DNA of 64,000 nucleotides from Crocodylus rhombifer (taxonomy: Eukaryota > Chordata > Crocodylia > Crocodylidae): assembly GCA_038503035.1 (NCBI GenBank), contig JAVSML010019225.1, forward strand, positions 24,178-88,177, written 5' to 3'. The notes beneath the pieces are model-generated. The model had not been told where the DNA came from, did no database searches, and worked only from the letters and a program-made list of their open reading frames with translations. Below are positions 24,048 to 35,062 of this stretch, in pieces. Positions within the stretch are counted from its first letter, which is position 1, and each line of letters begins with the position of its first letter. A program made the position numbers and the translations under genes.

Positions 24048-25149
24048 TTGATGAGGAAGTCAACATAAGCACCACTGCTATATGAAGCTATGGCATTAAT
24101 GCCATAACATACTCTGCAGAAATTAGGGGTTCAGTTTGCTCATACCAGCTCTCTAGTATTTGGGCAAAGAATCTATTGATTTTTGATCACCCTTGAACAG
24201 TAAGGAAGCCATGGGGTATAAGAAATTTAAGAATGAATGCTATTTTATAGGCATGTTATTTATAATCAGTGACTGCATACCGCAATATTATTTTGTTTGT
24301 TTTTGACTCCTGGTAGAATTGGGTTAAGTCAAAATGCTCCTAAATTTCTCTGTACAACCACCCTCATTTTCTTAGCCTTTCTTACTATTGTAATGGCTTT
24401 CAACAGAGGAAGTGAGGAGATGGCTATGGTGCCAGTTGTTCCTGAATAGCATATTTCCTTTTTATTTTTATGATAGAATTCAGAACGGTGTTTTGGACAA
24501 TTACTCATCAGTCCAGAGAACTTTATCACGAGAGCCTCCTCAGTTATCTCTTCTATAACCCCTCCTGTTGAACAGTGGCCTGTATAACACTGGTCAGTGT
24601 TGTGAAACAGCTTGCCCACTCTGCAACTGGGATATGAATAATATCTGGATGAAGCCCAGCCCTGATAAGGTGAAGGTGTTTTTAAAGCACGGCAGGAAGC
24701 CACTTAGGCATGACAGAAATTGTATTAGCAACCTCCTCTGTGAGGGATATGCTCCCTGTTTGTTAGCAGATGCACAGGGATATTGATTGATTTCCCCAAC
24801 TGGCTGCTCAGAATTTTTCTTCACAGATGTAAATCTCCCCATAGCAATTGTTGCCTTTATTATTTTAAACCTGGTTTATGGTGATTTCTTGCATCTGGAC
24901 CTCACTTTATCGGTGTTCTGAAAATAGAGCTAGTGTGAATGTGGCTGCCATCTTCCCGATCAGAGCAGTCCAATTCATGGCTTGTGAAGGGTTATATTGT
25001 GGCCTGTGGATTCCCACCTGGGTGTTACCCCCTCCACTGCTTCAGTGGCTGCTGCTGGTGGGGGTCTCTGGGCTCTCTGTCCCCTGGGAGTGAGGCAATG
25101 GGATGCTTGTATGGTGGCTCTTCAGAAGTTTCACAGCCCTTTTCTAAAT

Positions 25150-25466
25150 CAGGGGTGCTTCACCCTTGTTTGTGGGCCAGGTTTGGCCCATGGAGCCATG
25201 TTATCCAGCCTGTCAGGGTCCCCATGGGTTTGAAAATTTGGTAGTGGGGGGTATGATGGCTGCTCCTCTACTGCCAAATTTCCAGACCCATGGAGAGTCA
25301 GCAGGCTGGATAGTGTGACCTGATGTGTGCTAGATTGGGTGTAGGTAGGGCCAGGCTGAAGTGATGTGGGGCTCAACCTCATATGCCAACCAACGTGAGA
25401 GCCAACCTGCAGACTGGCCCCACACTATTCATCTAGCCCACAGTGCCAAAAGGTTGAGCACCGCTG
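25150..25466. mobile_element. hAT-like MITE, second copy of the 2813-3264 family (inverted)
   Basis: The left end is CAGGGGTGCTTCACCC and the right end, reverse-complemented, CAGCGGTGCTCAACCTTTTG. The interior GGTTTGAAAATTTGGTAG and CCATGG motifs correspond to the inverse of 2813-3264. Flanks TTCTAAAT and TCCTAATG agree at 5 of 8 positions. Confidence 0.55.
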
Positions 25467-26285
25467 TCCTAATGGGTATTTCCTAAAGGGAATGCATTAT
25501 ACCTGTCCTCTATGATCTACGCTGGCTACAGTGAGACATGACAGCTTTAATCAGCAAAGTTCCATAATGTTCGAGACTTGGCTTTCCTCAAAATCTACAA
25601 GTAACAAGTTGGTCCCACTCGCACACTTCTGTTCTGAATGACAGCCTCAGTCTCTTTCCACGATTATTACATCTAGATTTTTTTTTATCTTGGTCTGACA
25701 TCCCTGGTTTTATGAATTTCAGTGCCTGCTCCAAGACCCAGTTGTTCTATTAGCCTTTTCCTAGAAAGCGGGTATGTGACAGGTGGGTCCCTTAGCTAAA
25801 TGTTTTGGGAAGCTTTGATAGTTTTCTGTTGTGGTCGAAGACTTTTGGTTAAATGGGAGAGGATTGGTAAAATGTGCAATTACTTGAAATAAACTAGTAC
25901 AATAGCAGACACAGTAGTAGGCTCCCATATAGCAGGTACTGCAGAGCAGCAACCTCCTGCCTCTTTCTTTATTGTTGGCAATCTAACAGCAGCAGTACCA
26001 GAAATGGAATTCCTACCTGACCTCCCCCCTTGGCATTTTCCACCCTGGCACGCCAGACAGCCTGTATGCCTCAGCAATCTTTGCCCTGAAATGTGATTGA
26101 TGGGTGCAAGTGCAAAACCTGCTCTAGTGTACAAGCTGAGTGGCAGGTCAGAAGTGTTAGCGAGATGAAGCAGTCAGCCAGGGGGATCTAAAGCAAGGCT
26201 GTGACCCTCAGTTTCTGTGTCAGCGTTCAGACAACCTTGCTCTACGTTGGCTCCCACTGTCATTTTTTTCTCTTAAAATACTAAC

Positions 26286-26575
26286 TATGGCTTAGATACA
26301 GACATTCCAAAAGCCCGAGGCAAAATCAGTCTAAGTTGCATGGTTTTCTGTAAGCAGCATAATCTAGATCAGTAGCAAACAGAATACACATTCACTCTTT
26401 TGTTGGGGGAGGGAGAGGGCAAATCTTAGACTGGGAACCATCATTTTTAACCCAGTCTGTATGCTGAACTTCTCTTCTGTTACGGGTATAGACTAGTTTT
26501 GTGTGCCGAACGTCTGTTCTGTTATGGATATAGGCCAGTTTCGGATCACTCATACCAGTATAAATGTGTAGTCTG
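26286..26575. mobile_element. Diverged MITE relic of the 'TAGGGACAGA' family
   Basis: GATACAGACATTCCAAAAGC followed by GAGGCAAAATCAGTCTAAG matches the left end of the element at 7100. The segment TGAACTTCTCTTCTGTTACG also matches its right module. The order is disturbed and the right limit is approximate. Confidence 0.35.
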
Positions 26576-27254
26576 TACCTGGCCTTTTTTGGTTCCGCAA
26601 ACTTGTGAATTACTCCCTGATCTGCAGAAAAGGTGCCTAGCTAACCCTGTCTGCAAAAAAAGGTGTCTTTTACATTTGTTTAGTGAGATACTGATATATT
26701 CCTCACACACTTTGTAAGGATTAATTAATATAGAAACAATGAGGTAAATGGGGCTCTGAAATACTATAGCAATGCTTTATATTATTATTCATATGAAACT
26801 GCTGCCATTGGTTATCTGCTAGTGGCAACCAGTTAGGGAGGTCAGCTAATCCTTTGGACTCAAGCAGACAGAGAATTTAGGAAAAGTGACTGGAAGATGA
26901 GCAGAAGTGCTGTGACTAAGCAGAGGTGAGGTGGGTTGGGCTGATAGGAAGATGGAAATGGACAACTGCACATCCTGCCAACAAATGGGCCTTGTGAAAC
27001 TGATGCTCATGCCAGCTTGGAGATGCTGATATAATTCCTCTCAAATTTTACTTAGCAAATGAGACTGATACTGATAAACAGAACAGGTATTACATCTGAA
27101 TATTAGATAACAGAATTTCAGAATGTAGAGTTATACTTTTAATAGGGAACCATTATAGGTGGGAGGCTGTATATATGCTTCTGCTTGCATTTGGGTAATA
27201 TTTTTCACCTATTTCAAGCACTGTGTAGAATTAAAATATAATAAAATGTCATAA

Positions 27255-27465
27255 CACTCCTTTGCGGGACAGAAGTAACATTATCTCCATTTCATTGATG
27301 ATGAAACTATAGTTCAGTGTGCTTGGAAATCAGACCTAAAGTAACTCACAAATATAACAAAGGCAAATGGGCAGTGGTTAGGAACAGAACCCAGAACTTC
27401 TGTATTTCATATCTACCCTAACACCTAATCCTATACTGTAACCATTAGACTGCTTGCCTGTGCTG
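27255..27465 (-). repeat. MIR/CORE-type SINE
   Basis: Read on the - strand, it has a tRNA-like head (CAGTCTAATGGTTACAGTAT), then GGGTTCTGTTCCTAACC, and a tail containing CATCAATGAAATGGAGATAA. This is the order of MIR-like SINEs: tRNA-related head, core, then the 'AAATGGGGATAA' tail. Confidence 0.65.
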
Positions 27466-27634
27466 AATTCCAATGAAAGAAAGCACTTGAATTTCACTAT
27501 GAAGTGAGAGGACTATTTACCATAAAAATGATTTTGTCTTTCATCAGAGTCTACAAACACGTATGAAGCTGGTAATATGAGCAATATAGTTTCAGCATCT
27601 TAACACTAGTCTTAGGGTGTTAAGACACTGGGAG

Positions 27635-28875
27635 TAGGGACAGAAGTTGCACATAAACCAGTTTAAGTGGTCAGAAACTGATTTAAACATGCAACAGAAC
27701 AAAAGTTGGGTGCATATAAACCTGTTTCAAAATGGCTGAAATTGGTTTAAGATAAACTTGGTTGAATGTAGTAGCAGACTTAACTGATTTGGATCAAACA
27801 AGTTTATGGAACTTCTGTCCCAGACCCCTTCCTGGTTTAAATAAGACCAGTCCCTCAGCATCTCAGCATGCTCTGCAGCCTTGGGCTAGGCTGGGCTGTC
27901 TGCTCCAAAGAGCAGGGCTGGCCCCATCCCCGTACTCTCTAGCCAGGAGCGGGGGAGTAGCTAGACACCAGCTGGCATGGCCCCCTGAGGCAAAGGGAGC
28001 AGGGAAGGGGTTTATTTCTCTCCCTCCCCTTTCCACCAGGGGACTGCAGCTGAAGTCTGCCTAGGTGGAGTGCAGCAGCCCATCAGGCATTCGCCCCCCT
28101 CCACTCCAGCAGCAGGTGTAGAGGCATAGCCAGAGCTATGATCTAGGCTAGGCTTGTCCAACATACAGCCTGCGGGCTGCCATGTGGCTCTCCAAGCTGT
28201 TTTCTGAGGCCCAAGGTACTGTGATGGGAAACTAAAGTAAACACTACTTTTGTTTGGGGGGGATGATGTGATGCCACTTCCTGTGAGGTCTTTGAATATG
28301 GCTCACTCGCCCACTGGGTGATAAAAAGTTCATGATCCGGCCCCACATTCAAAAAGGTTGGACATGGACACCCCTGATCTAGACTATGGCACTACCATCT
28401 ACCTGCCTTGCCCGCAGCTGGAGGGCTGGGGCTGTGGGGCTATGCCCACCCCCACCTTGGAAGCAGGGAGCAGGGTGGGACAGCTGGGCAGACCCTGGCT
28501 GGGGTCCCCATGCCCGAAAGGGGAGATTAGGGGAGTTTAATCCTCCTCTGCCCTCTTTCAGTATCCTGGGAGAAACCCCTCCACAATCAAACTTAGCAGC
28601 CTGCCAGGGCCTGGCCATGCCTCCACCAGGTCAGCTTTCCTCCAGCCTTGCAGCTGCTGTGGAAGGAAAGGGAGGGCTTGCTCAAGCACCACCCCCCTCA
28701 ACATACCTCCCACCCATCCCCATCTTCTAGCCTGAGCTACTGCAGGCTTGTGCCTGCATTTTGGAATTAAAAGTGAATGTTTGTTCACCTGCAAATCAGT
28801 TCAGTCTACACAGGTTACACTAACCTGCAAAGATTGAATCAATTCAGGCTCAGATTTTTTGAATATCTGTCCCTA
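27635..28875. mobile_element. MITE of the 'TAGGGACAGA' family, 1.24 kb, contains another MITE
   Basis: It starts TAGGGACAGAAGTTGCACA and ends, reverse-complemented, TAGGGACAGATATTCAAAA. It has the modules of the element at 7100-7846 in inverse order, including GATTGAATCAATTCAGG near the right end. A hAT-type MITE is inserted at 28148-28375. Confidence 0.6.
28148..28375. mobile_element. hAT-type MITE nested in a larger MITE
   Basis: The left end is CTAGGCTTGTCCAACATAC and the right end, reverse-complemented, AGGGGTGTCCATGTCCAACC. Flanks GATCTAGG (28140-28147) and GATCTAGA (28376-28383) match at 7 of 8 positions, giving the 8-bp duplication expected for hAT. Length is 228 bp with no coding capacity. 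Confidence 0.7.
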
Positions 28876-29828
28876 GCCTACATGAATAAAGGGTAAATGT
28901 TAACATGGAGGTCAGCATATACAGTCAGCTGCTTGTGTTATAGAAATACGTGTGTGAACTAAAGGGTTTTGCCTGCCACTACAGAGCTCATGGTAATGTA
29001 GTGTGGTCCTTGTAGTAATGTGTTATGGCACTTTATTCCTCCCTTCATTTTGTAAGAGCCAGGAAGTCCAACTAATAAAAAGTTGCAATAATTTTAAATA
29101 GCGGTAATAAATGAATGAACTGAAGTTTCCATATCCTGCTGTAATAAGAGGTGTGACTGCTATTGTTTGAAGAAGATAAAATGCAATTTGTTCACATTAG
29201 TAATGTGAGTCTCTAGAGATAAGGGTACACAAACTCCCAAGATATAAAGCAGAAAAGCTGCATTTCAGTGATAGCCAGCATAATGTTTGGTGTTTTGGAA
29301 TTGTCTGTGATTAGCCAGACTTCATTTGTTTGAATCTGGCTAGAAGTGTGTAACGTTGAGAGGGATGCTTGTTTTTCCCCACGTAGGCTGTATCCATGTA
29401 GCACCTGCAGTGTGGAAAAGCTTCCTGTTTCAAGCCATTTTTAATGATTGGATATCCTGAAAGGGGCTGACAGGATTCAGATGTGGTTGAGAGAAATAAT
29501 TTTAGGAGCTGTTTCTGGCTAATGGAATATAATTTATATGAGAGTTGGAACAGTTTCTGGAAGAAAGTGCAAACTACATGGAAATGGGGCTTTTGCCACC
29601 CAGTGTCTGGGAATGAACTTTTTCAACTTGTTTGAAATTAATTGCCTCTTGGAGGCTTTAATCAGGTGGATTTAGCAAAGAGAAAATGGAGGAATATATT
29701 CACTTTGTACAGAGAAGCAACTAATAGAACCATGGTTACTAGCAGGAATTTACTTCAGCATCAGGTAAAGTGATTGGAAGCCAAGTGCCTTGCAGGACAC
29801 TTTTAAATTAGCAACTTGCTATATAGCA

Positions 29829-30690
29829 CAATGATCTTTAACCAGGATCCTAGGATGCCTTGAGGTCCTTCAAGGTGGCTGTGGGGTGCCATGTAGTGTT
29901 AGCACGATGAGGTGCATAAACTTGATTCACAAGATAAACCCAGGAATTTCAGATAGAAATCTATCGTGTTAAAAACATTCTGAACTATTGGGTAAGGTAC
30001 AGACAGTCAAAACCCCTGGGGCTGAATCAATTCAGTCTTTGCAGGTTAGTCTAAACTGCAGAGGTTACATTGAAACAGAAGTGAACAGACATTTGCCTTT
30101 GATTCAGGAAATGTAGCCCATGCCTGCAGTGGCTCAGGCCAGAAGCGGCGGGTGGGGCTCGAGCAGTGCTCTCTGGCTGTGTGTTCATTTCTTCCTGCTG
30201 CCCCAAAGGTGTCTGGGATTTGCAGTTCAGAATTACAGCAGCAGGACTCTGCAGAGTTGCCCATTACTTCCTCTTCCTGCTTCCAGGTGCCTCTGGGATT
30301 TGTCATGCACAGTCACAGCCAGCAGTAAATTTGACCAAGGGAAGGGGTGTTTAACTTGCCTCCCTGACCTCAGCTGGGGTTTGCCTCCGGGGGGCGTTCC
30401 CAGTTGGGCGTGCCCACCCCAGTCCCTTGTCAACCAGCCCTCACTGCTCGAGTTGGGGAATAGAGAGGTGGGGCCAGCCCTGCCCTCTGAAGCACAGCCC
30501 AGCCCAGCCCAGGGCTGGAAAGCATGCTGGGGGATTATGATTTAACTTGAACCAGGAATGCTGGGGTCTTTTTTAGGTCTTTGAAAGAGAAGAATTGCTT
30601 TAGTATTTTTCTGTAGTCAAAAAATGAGTAAAAAGTAAGATCTGGCATTTTCCCAGAGGTGCCTTGAATCTAACAAGGGGTGCCTCAAGT
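29829..30690. mobile_element. Interrupted 'GATTCTCAACC' hAT-like MITE
   Basis: The left part (29829-29994) has GATTCACAAGATAAACCCAG, shared with the copies at 33113 and 60246. The right part (about 30575-30690) has TATTTTTCTGTAGTCAAAAA and GGTGCCTTGAATCTAAC, which follow it directly in the 60246 copy. Between them sits another MITE (29995-30575). The right limit is approximate. Confidence 0.55.
29995..30575. mobile_element. 'TAGGGACAGA'-family MITE, inserted copy lacking its right module
   Basis: It begins with GGTACAGACAGTCAAAACC and GGCTGAATCAATTCAGTC like the element at 7100, shares GGCTGGAAAGCATGCTGGG, and stops near TTGAACCAGGAATGCTGG without the 200-bp right module. Flanking sequence on both sides belongs to one other MITE. 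Confidence 0.5.
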
Positions 30691-33112
30691 CTAAAATGTC
30701 TCTCCTCTAGAGTAAAATCTAGCATATATACCCAATGTGGTAAAGACTGATCTGGTTAAATGACACTTTATTTTTTTTCTAATCTTTTTTCTGTTTAAAT
30801 AAAAGCCAAAGAATATTTGGCTGTAAGTATTCACTTTCAGGGCTACCAAGGCAAACATTGTAGGACTGGGCAAGTGCAGAAAACCGGGAAGTGGAATTGG
30901 CTTCTTGCTTTTCATTGTCCAAACTGACTGCCATAGCAGAGAATGGTTAATTAAGCCTTTTTCATAGTTGCTGTTTTTAAGTAATTGTTATAATTAGTAT
31001 TACTAATATTACTAATGAAGGATTTAAGGTGTATTTCTGGTCAGACAAGATCCTTTAAGACATGCTGCACTAGAGAAAAGTTTCTACTTTTGGTATTTAT
31101 GCAGTTACTGTTAAAGGGAAGAGTTTGACTGCCCAGCCAGTTAATAACCAACCTGTTGAAAAAATTTGTGTTAATTCCCAGTTTTGATGTTGCACCTGCA
31201 GATTAGATTGTTTTAAACTTGAAGCAATGAACCCAGAAAAGCATTGCTAAATGTGTAGATTGCAGACTCCCGGCATATTAGTTGAAACTGTTGAGAAATT
31301 TCTGCATGATTATTCTCAGCCTAGAAATCTGAATAAAGGGCCCTGTGTTCAATGGGATAGTACAACTTTTTTGTCTAATACTTTACAGATTTTTGGAATG
31401 AAATGCACCCTGAAGTGAAAAGCAGCATTTTTGCTGACCTTGTTGGAAGGCTAATGCTGTTTCTGGGAAGTAAGTGAAACAAGCAGTTCTTTGTTGGCAG
31501 GAGCAGAGAGAAGGAGGGAGAGACTGGTCTTTTTTTTTCCTTTCACAATGTCATGACTAAGTCAAAACTGTAATATGGCTGGATTTTTCTTTTTACCTCC
31601 TCAGACATATGTTTTTCATCAGACTGTGCTGCGTGACACCTGATGCTGGCCAGTTTGTATGAATTAGACTGTGGCCTGCCCATAAACATAGTGCAGAAAA
31701 GAGATGCACAGCTGCACTCAGACACTTCTAACACTGAAATAAAAGTGGGTACAATCAGTTCAGTGCATATGTCAGAAACAATTTACACCTGCATGTTTAG
31801 CTACTTTTACTTGCAGATTCTCTTGTCCACAAAATGATCTGTGCTTCACATATACCCAGCAAAGACATTTTTTCAAAAGAACTGGTTCAGGCTTCATTTT
31901 CAGATAATGAAATAATATATCGTCTACTTCAGATCTGGAGTAAATAAATGGCTGTAACTCCACTGGCTGGAATGAAATCATAGCCATCTAACTGAGGTCT
32001 CCGTTTGGGCCCAAAACGTTATTCCCTTTGATTTGAGCTGAGAAGTTGTGCAACAGCTGCTCATTGAGTGGCTTGTCTTATTGTGCAAAACAAAGTTGCA
32101 TTAGAAATGCTGCTTCCAACTTGCTTTGTAGAATGGGTGACAACTAATTATTATTGCATGTTGCCTGTTATACACTACCTCCTGTACTGTGAGAGAATGC
32201 TGGTTTGTCAAGTGGTTATCACTGAACTAAAAAACAGCTTTCATGTTGAGTAATCTGGTTTGAATTTTAATTGGCATTATTTTGTGAACCAAATTCTGTT
32301 TTTTTCCATAAATATATACAGAAACCTTAAGAAAAATGAATTGTTCTTTCTTTAAGTTTGAACATAAATAACAACAGAAAGTATTAACATATCAGTTAAA
32401 TCAAGCAAGTACCACGAGAAGGTAGCCTAAAGAACAACCAAGTCTAGAATGTCCCTGTACTGTAAAGTTGCTCATTAGTCAAAGGTAGTCTTTCTCTTGA
32501 TTTCAGTGGACTAGATCAGGCCTGAAGTGACAGAATGACATTAAATACACACAACAGAAGACTCTGAATTTTAACTAAAGTGTAACCCATTTAGTTTAAA
32601 AAAAAAAAAAAAAGTCAACTCCATGGGTCAGATGAAATGGTATATGGGGAATCCCTAACAGTTTCAGGTTGTTCCAATAAAAGTTAAAAAACAACCCATA
32701 TTTGATGAAAGACAACCTGTTGAGCATTTTCTTCAAGACAAACCTTAGATCTGTAGGTAGACAGGACTTTTTTTCTGTTGACTGGTATTCCATGGGAACT
32801 TTCTTTTCAGCACAGACGTATTTATTTAAAAGGAGAGCATCAACCTGAAATTTGGTTAGTACCAAACAAATACCTTGAAAATTATTTCAGGTACTAAACC
32901 TGTTCCTAAGCCTGTTAAATATCTTTTTATAAATTAAGATTTGAATTGTCTTTCTTTCACCTGCCCCTTATTTTTCTCCTGTTGTTGCATATACAATATA
33001 TAACTTGTGCAAACAATAGGAAGCTAAAGAAGGCTTCAGCCCTGCAGTAACAACTATGTTAGCTGTCCATTGCACCAGTCTGCAGATCCACTGAAAACAG
33101 TAGTGTTTAGGG

Positions 33113-33368
33113 CAGCGATTCTCAGCTCAGGTACCATGAGATACTTTCAAGGGTGCTGTGGGGTATCATGTAGTGTTAGCACAATGAGGCATGCAAACAT
33201 GATTCACAAGATAAACCCAGAAATGTTAGGTAGGAATCCACAGGATTAAAAACGTTTTGACATGTCGAGGTCTTTCTGAGTTATTTGCAATAGCAAAATT
33301 GGTCTCTTATTTTTTGTAGTAAAAAAAATGAATGAAAATTAAGAGTGTGAACCTACTGAGAACCACTG
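33113..33368. mobile_element. 'GATTCTCAACC' hAT-like MITE, copy 2
   Basis: The ends are CAGCGATTCTCAGCTC and, reverse-complemented, CAGTGGTTCTCAGTAGG. The interior GATTCACAAGATAAACCCAG matches the copies at 29829 and 60246. The flanks do not show a clear duplication. Confidence 0.6.
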
Positions 33369-34448
33369 CTTTATAAGGATTTACCTAAGTAGATAGTATT
33401 ACAGGATAAGAGTCTATCTGGGTATAGAGGAGAAGTGTTGACACTCAGTATACTCTGTAAGCAATCAAATCCATAGAATTAATAAACTAAAACAGAAGGA
33501 GAAACAGAGGAAAACCTTTTGGTTTAAGGTCAAGTTAGTTTTTGCCATAAATTACCTTCTAAAATGGTAGCTAACTGAAAGAGGAATCAGATATTATTGA
33601 GACTTACTGTAAGAAGAGTCATAACCATTGCAATGTTTAATTTGTCAATATTTGCAAAACTTAGTATAAGCTCAGTTAGCACAGATCTGGAGAGATGGCA
33701 GCAAGATTCAACCAGAAGCTTCAAATAAAAGATTTCCTGTGAAACTGAACTTTGACTTTAACCAGAGTGATTTGAGTATTTAAATCTGTTTAGATTCTGG
33801 AAGGCCAGCAGTCCTGAAAGTGATGGGACAAATGTATAATATAATGGGGAAATTCATAGACGTCGCTGCCACAAGTGAAGAGAAGGAGGCTATTTTTTTC
33901 CATCATAAGGCAAGAAGTGACAAATACAGGCTCAATGTGAGATCTTTGACATTATGGTATACAAAGAAACTTTACATAAGAAGGAAAATTGACATCACTT
34001 TGTGGTTTAGTATGAAGTAATCTTTTTCATACTTCTTGGGATATAAATCACTCCATAGTCAATGTTGGCTTCTGCCAGCACACACCTTGGCACAGGCTTG
34101 CTGGACAGGCAGTACTGTGGGGTAGGTTAATGCACCAGACAGCATCTCCTACTTCCTCTCCACCTGGAGGGATTTTGTGAGGCCAACACCACTCAAAAAG
34201 TATGTGGTACATTTAATGTATTGCCTACTGGGTGGTAACAGGAAAATACTTCATGCTGGTAAAAACTAAACTCTCTCTTTACTAAGAAAACTATTTACAG
34301 AGGTACAGCAACTGCTGCTAGCTTTCCAGTCAAGTACATGCACAGACTGACTTCCTTATGCCTTCTCCATACTCATCCTCCTTGGCAGTAGTGCTCTACC
34401 CTCCAGTTCCTGTGAAGATTGTTGCAGCTTTCCTTTTCAAAATGTTTT

Positions 34449-34883
34449 GTCTAGCTTACAGTGTTTTGCCAGCAAATCTACATCAGCAAGGAGTATGAAA
34501 AAAAATTCTGACCCTCCAGCCAACAAAATGCAGTAGTGTGACAGTGGGGAGTGACCAGTTTAACAACCCTGGGTGACATCTTTTGGGGGATGGCAGAGTG
34601 GTGGCATGCAAAAATAGCCACTATTGCCATCAGCACCAAGGCAGCCAGCATGGAGCTGCCCTGCTACACCTCTGACAAAGCCTCTGTTGTTGACACTGCT
34701 TTGCTGACAAGAGGAGTTTCTCCTATCTTAGCTTATCTTCCTCAGGGAGAATGCACAACTGTATCAGCAAAAAATTCACATTGACACACACTACATCTTC
34801 ACTAGGGGAATTCACAGTATAACTATTCTGTTGTAGCCATAGTGGCAGAGAGGCTCTTCTGGTATAGACACATACTAAAACTT
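34449..34883. mobile_element. MITE with 'GTCTACAC'-type ends
   Basis: GTCTAGCTTACAGTG opens the element and GGTATAGACACATAC closes it. Inner pieces such as TTGCTGACAAGAGGAGTTTC and CATCTTCACTAGGGGAATTC resemble a common sauropsid MITE with 'TGTCGGCAGAAG' and 'GTCTACACTAGGGG' motifs. Family name and exact limits are not fixed. Confidence 0.4.
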
Positions 34884-35062
34884 ATGTCAGCTGCTTAACT
34901 AAAGGCTCACACGTGAGGCTGTCTCCGGAACCAGTGCACAGAACTGTTTCCAAATCTAACATGAATTACTGTCTGGCCAATTCCCAGATCCAGCAGTTTT
35001 ACTAGTCTAGCATTTAGCAGATTCATAGTTTAGAGCAACAGATGCTGCAGTTTCTCTTAGAG

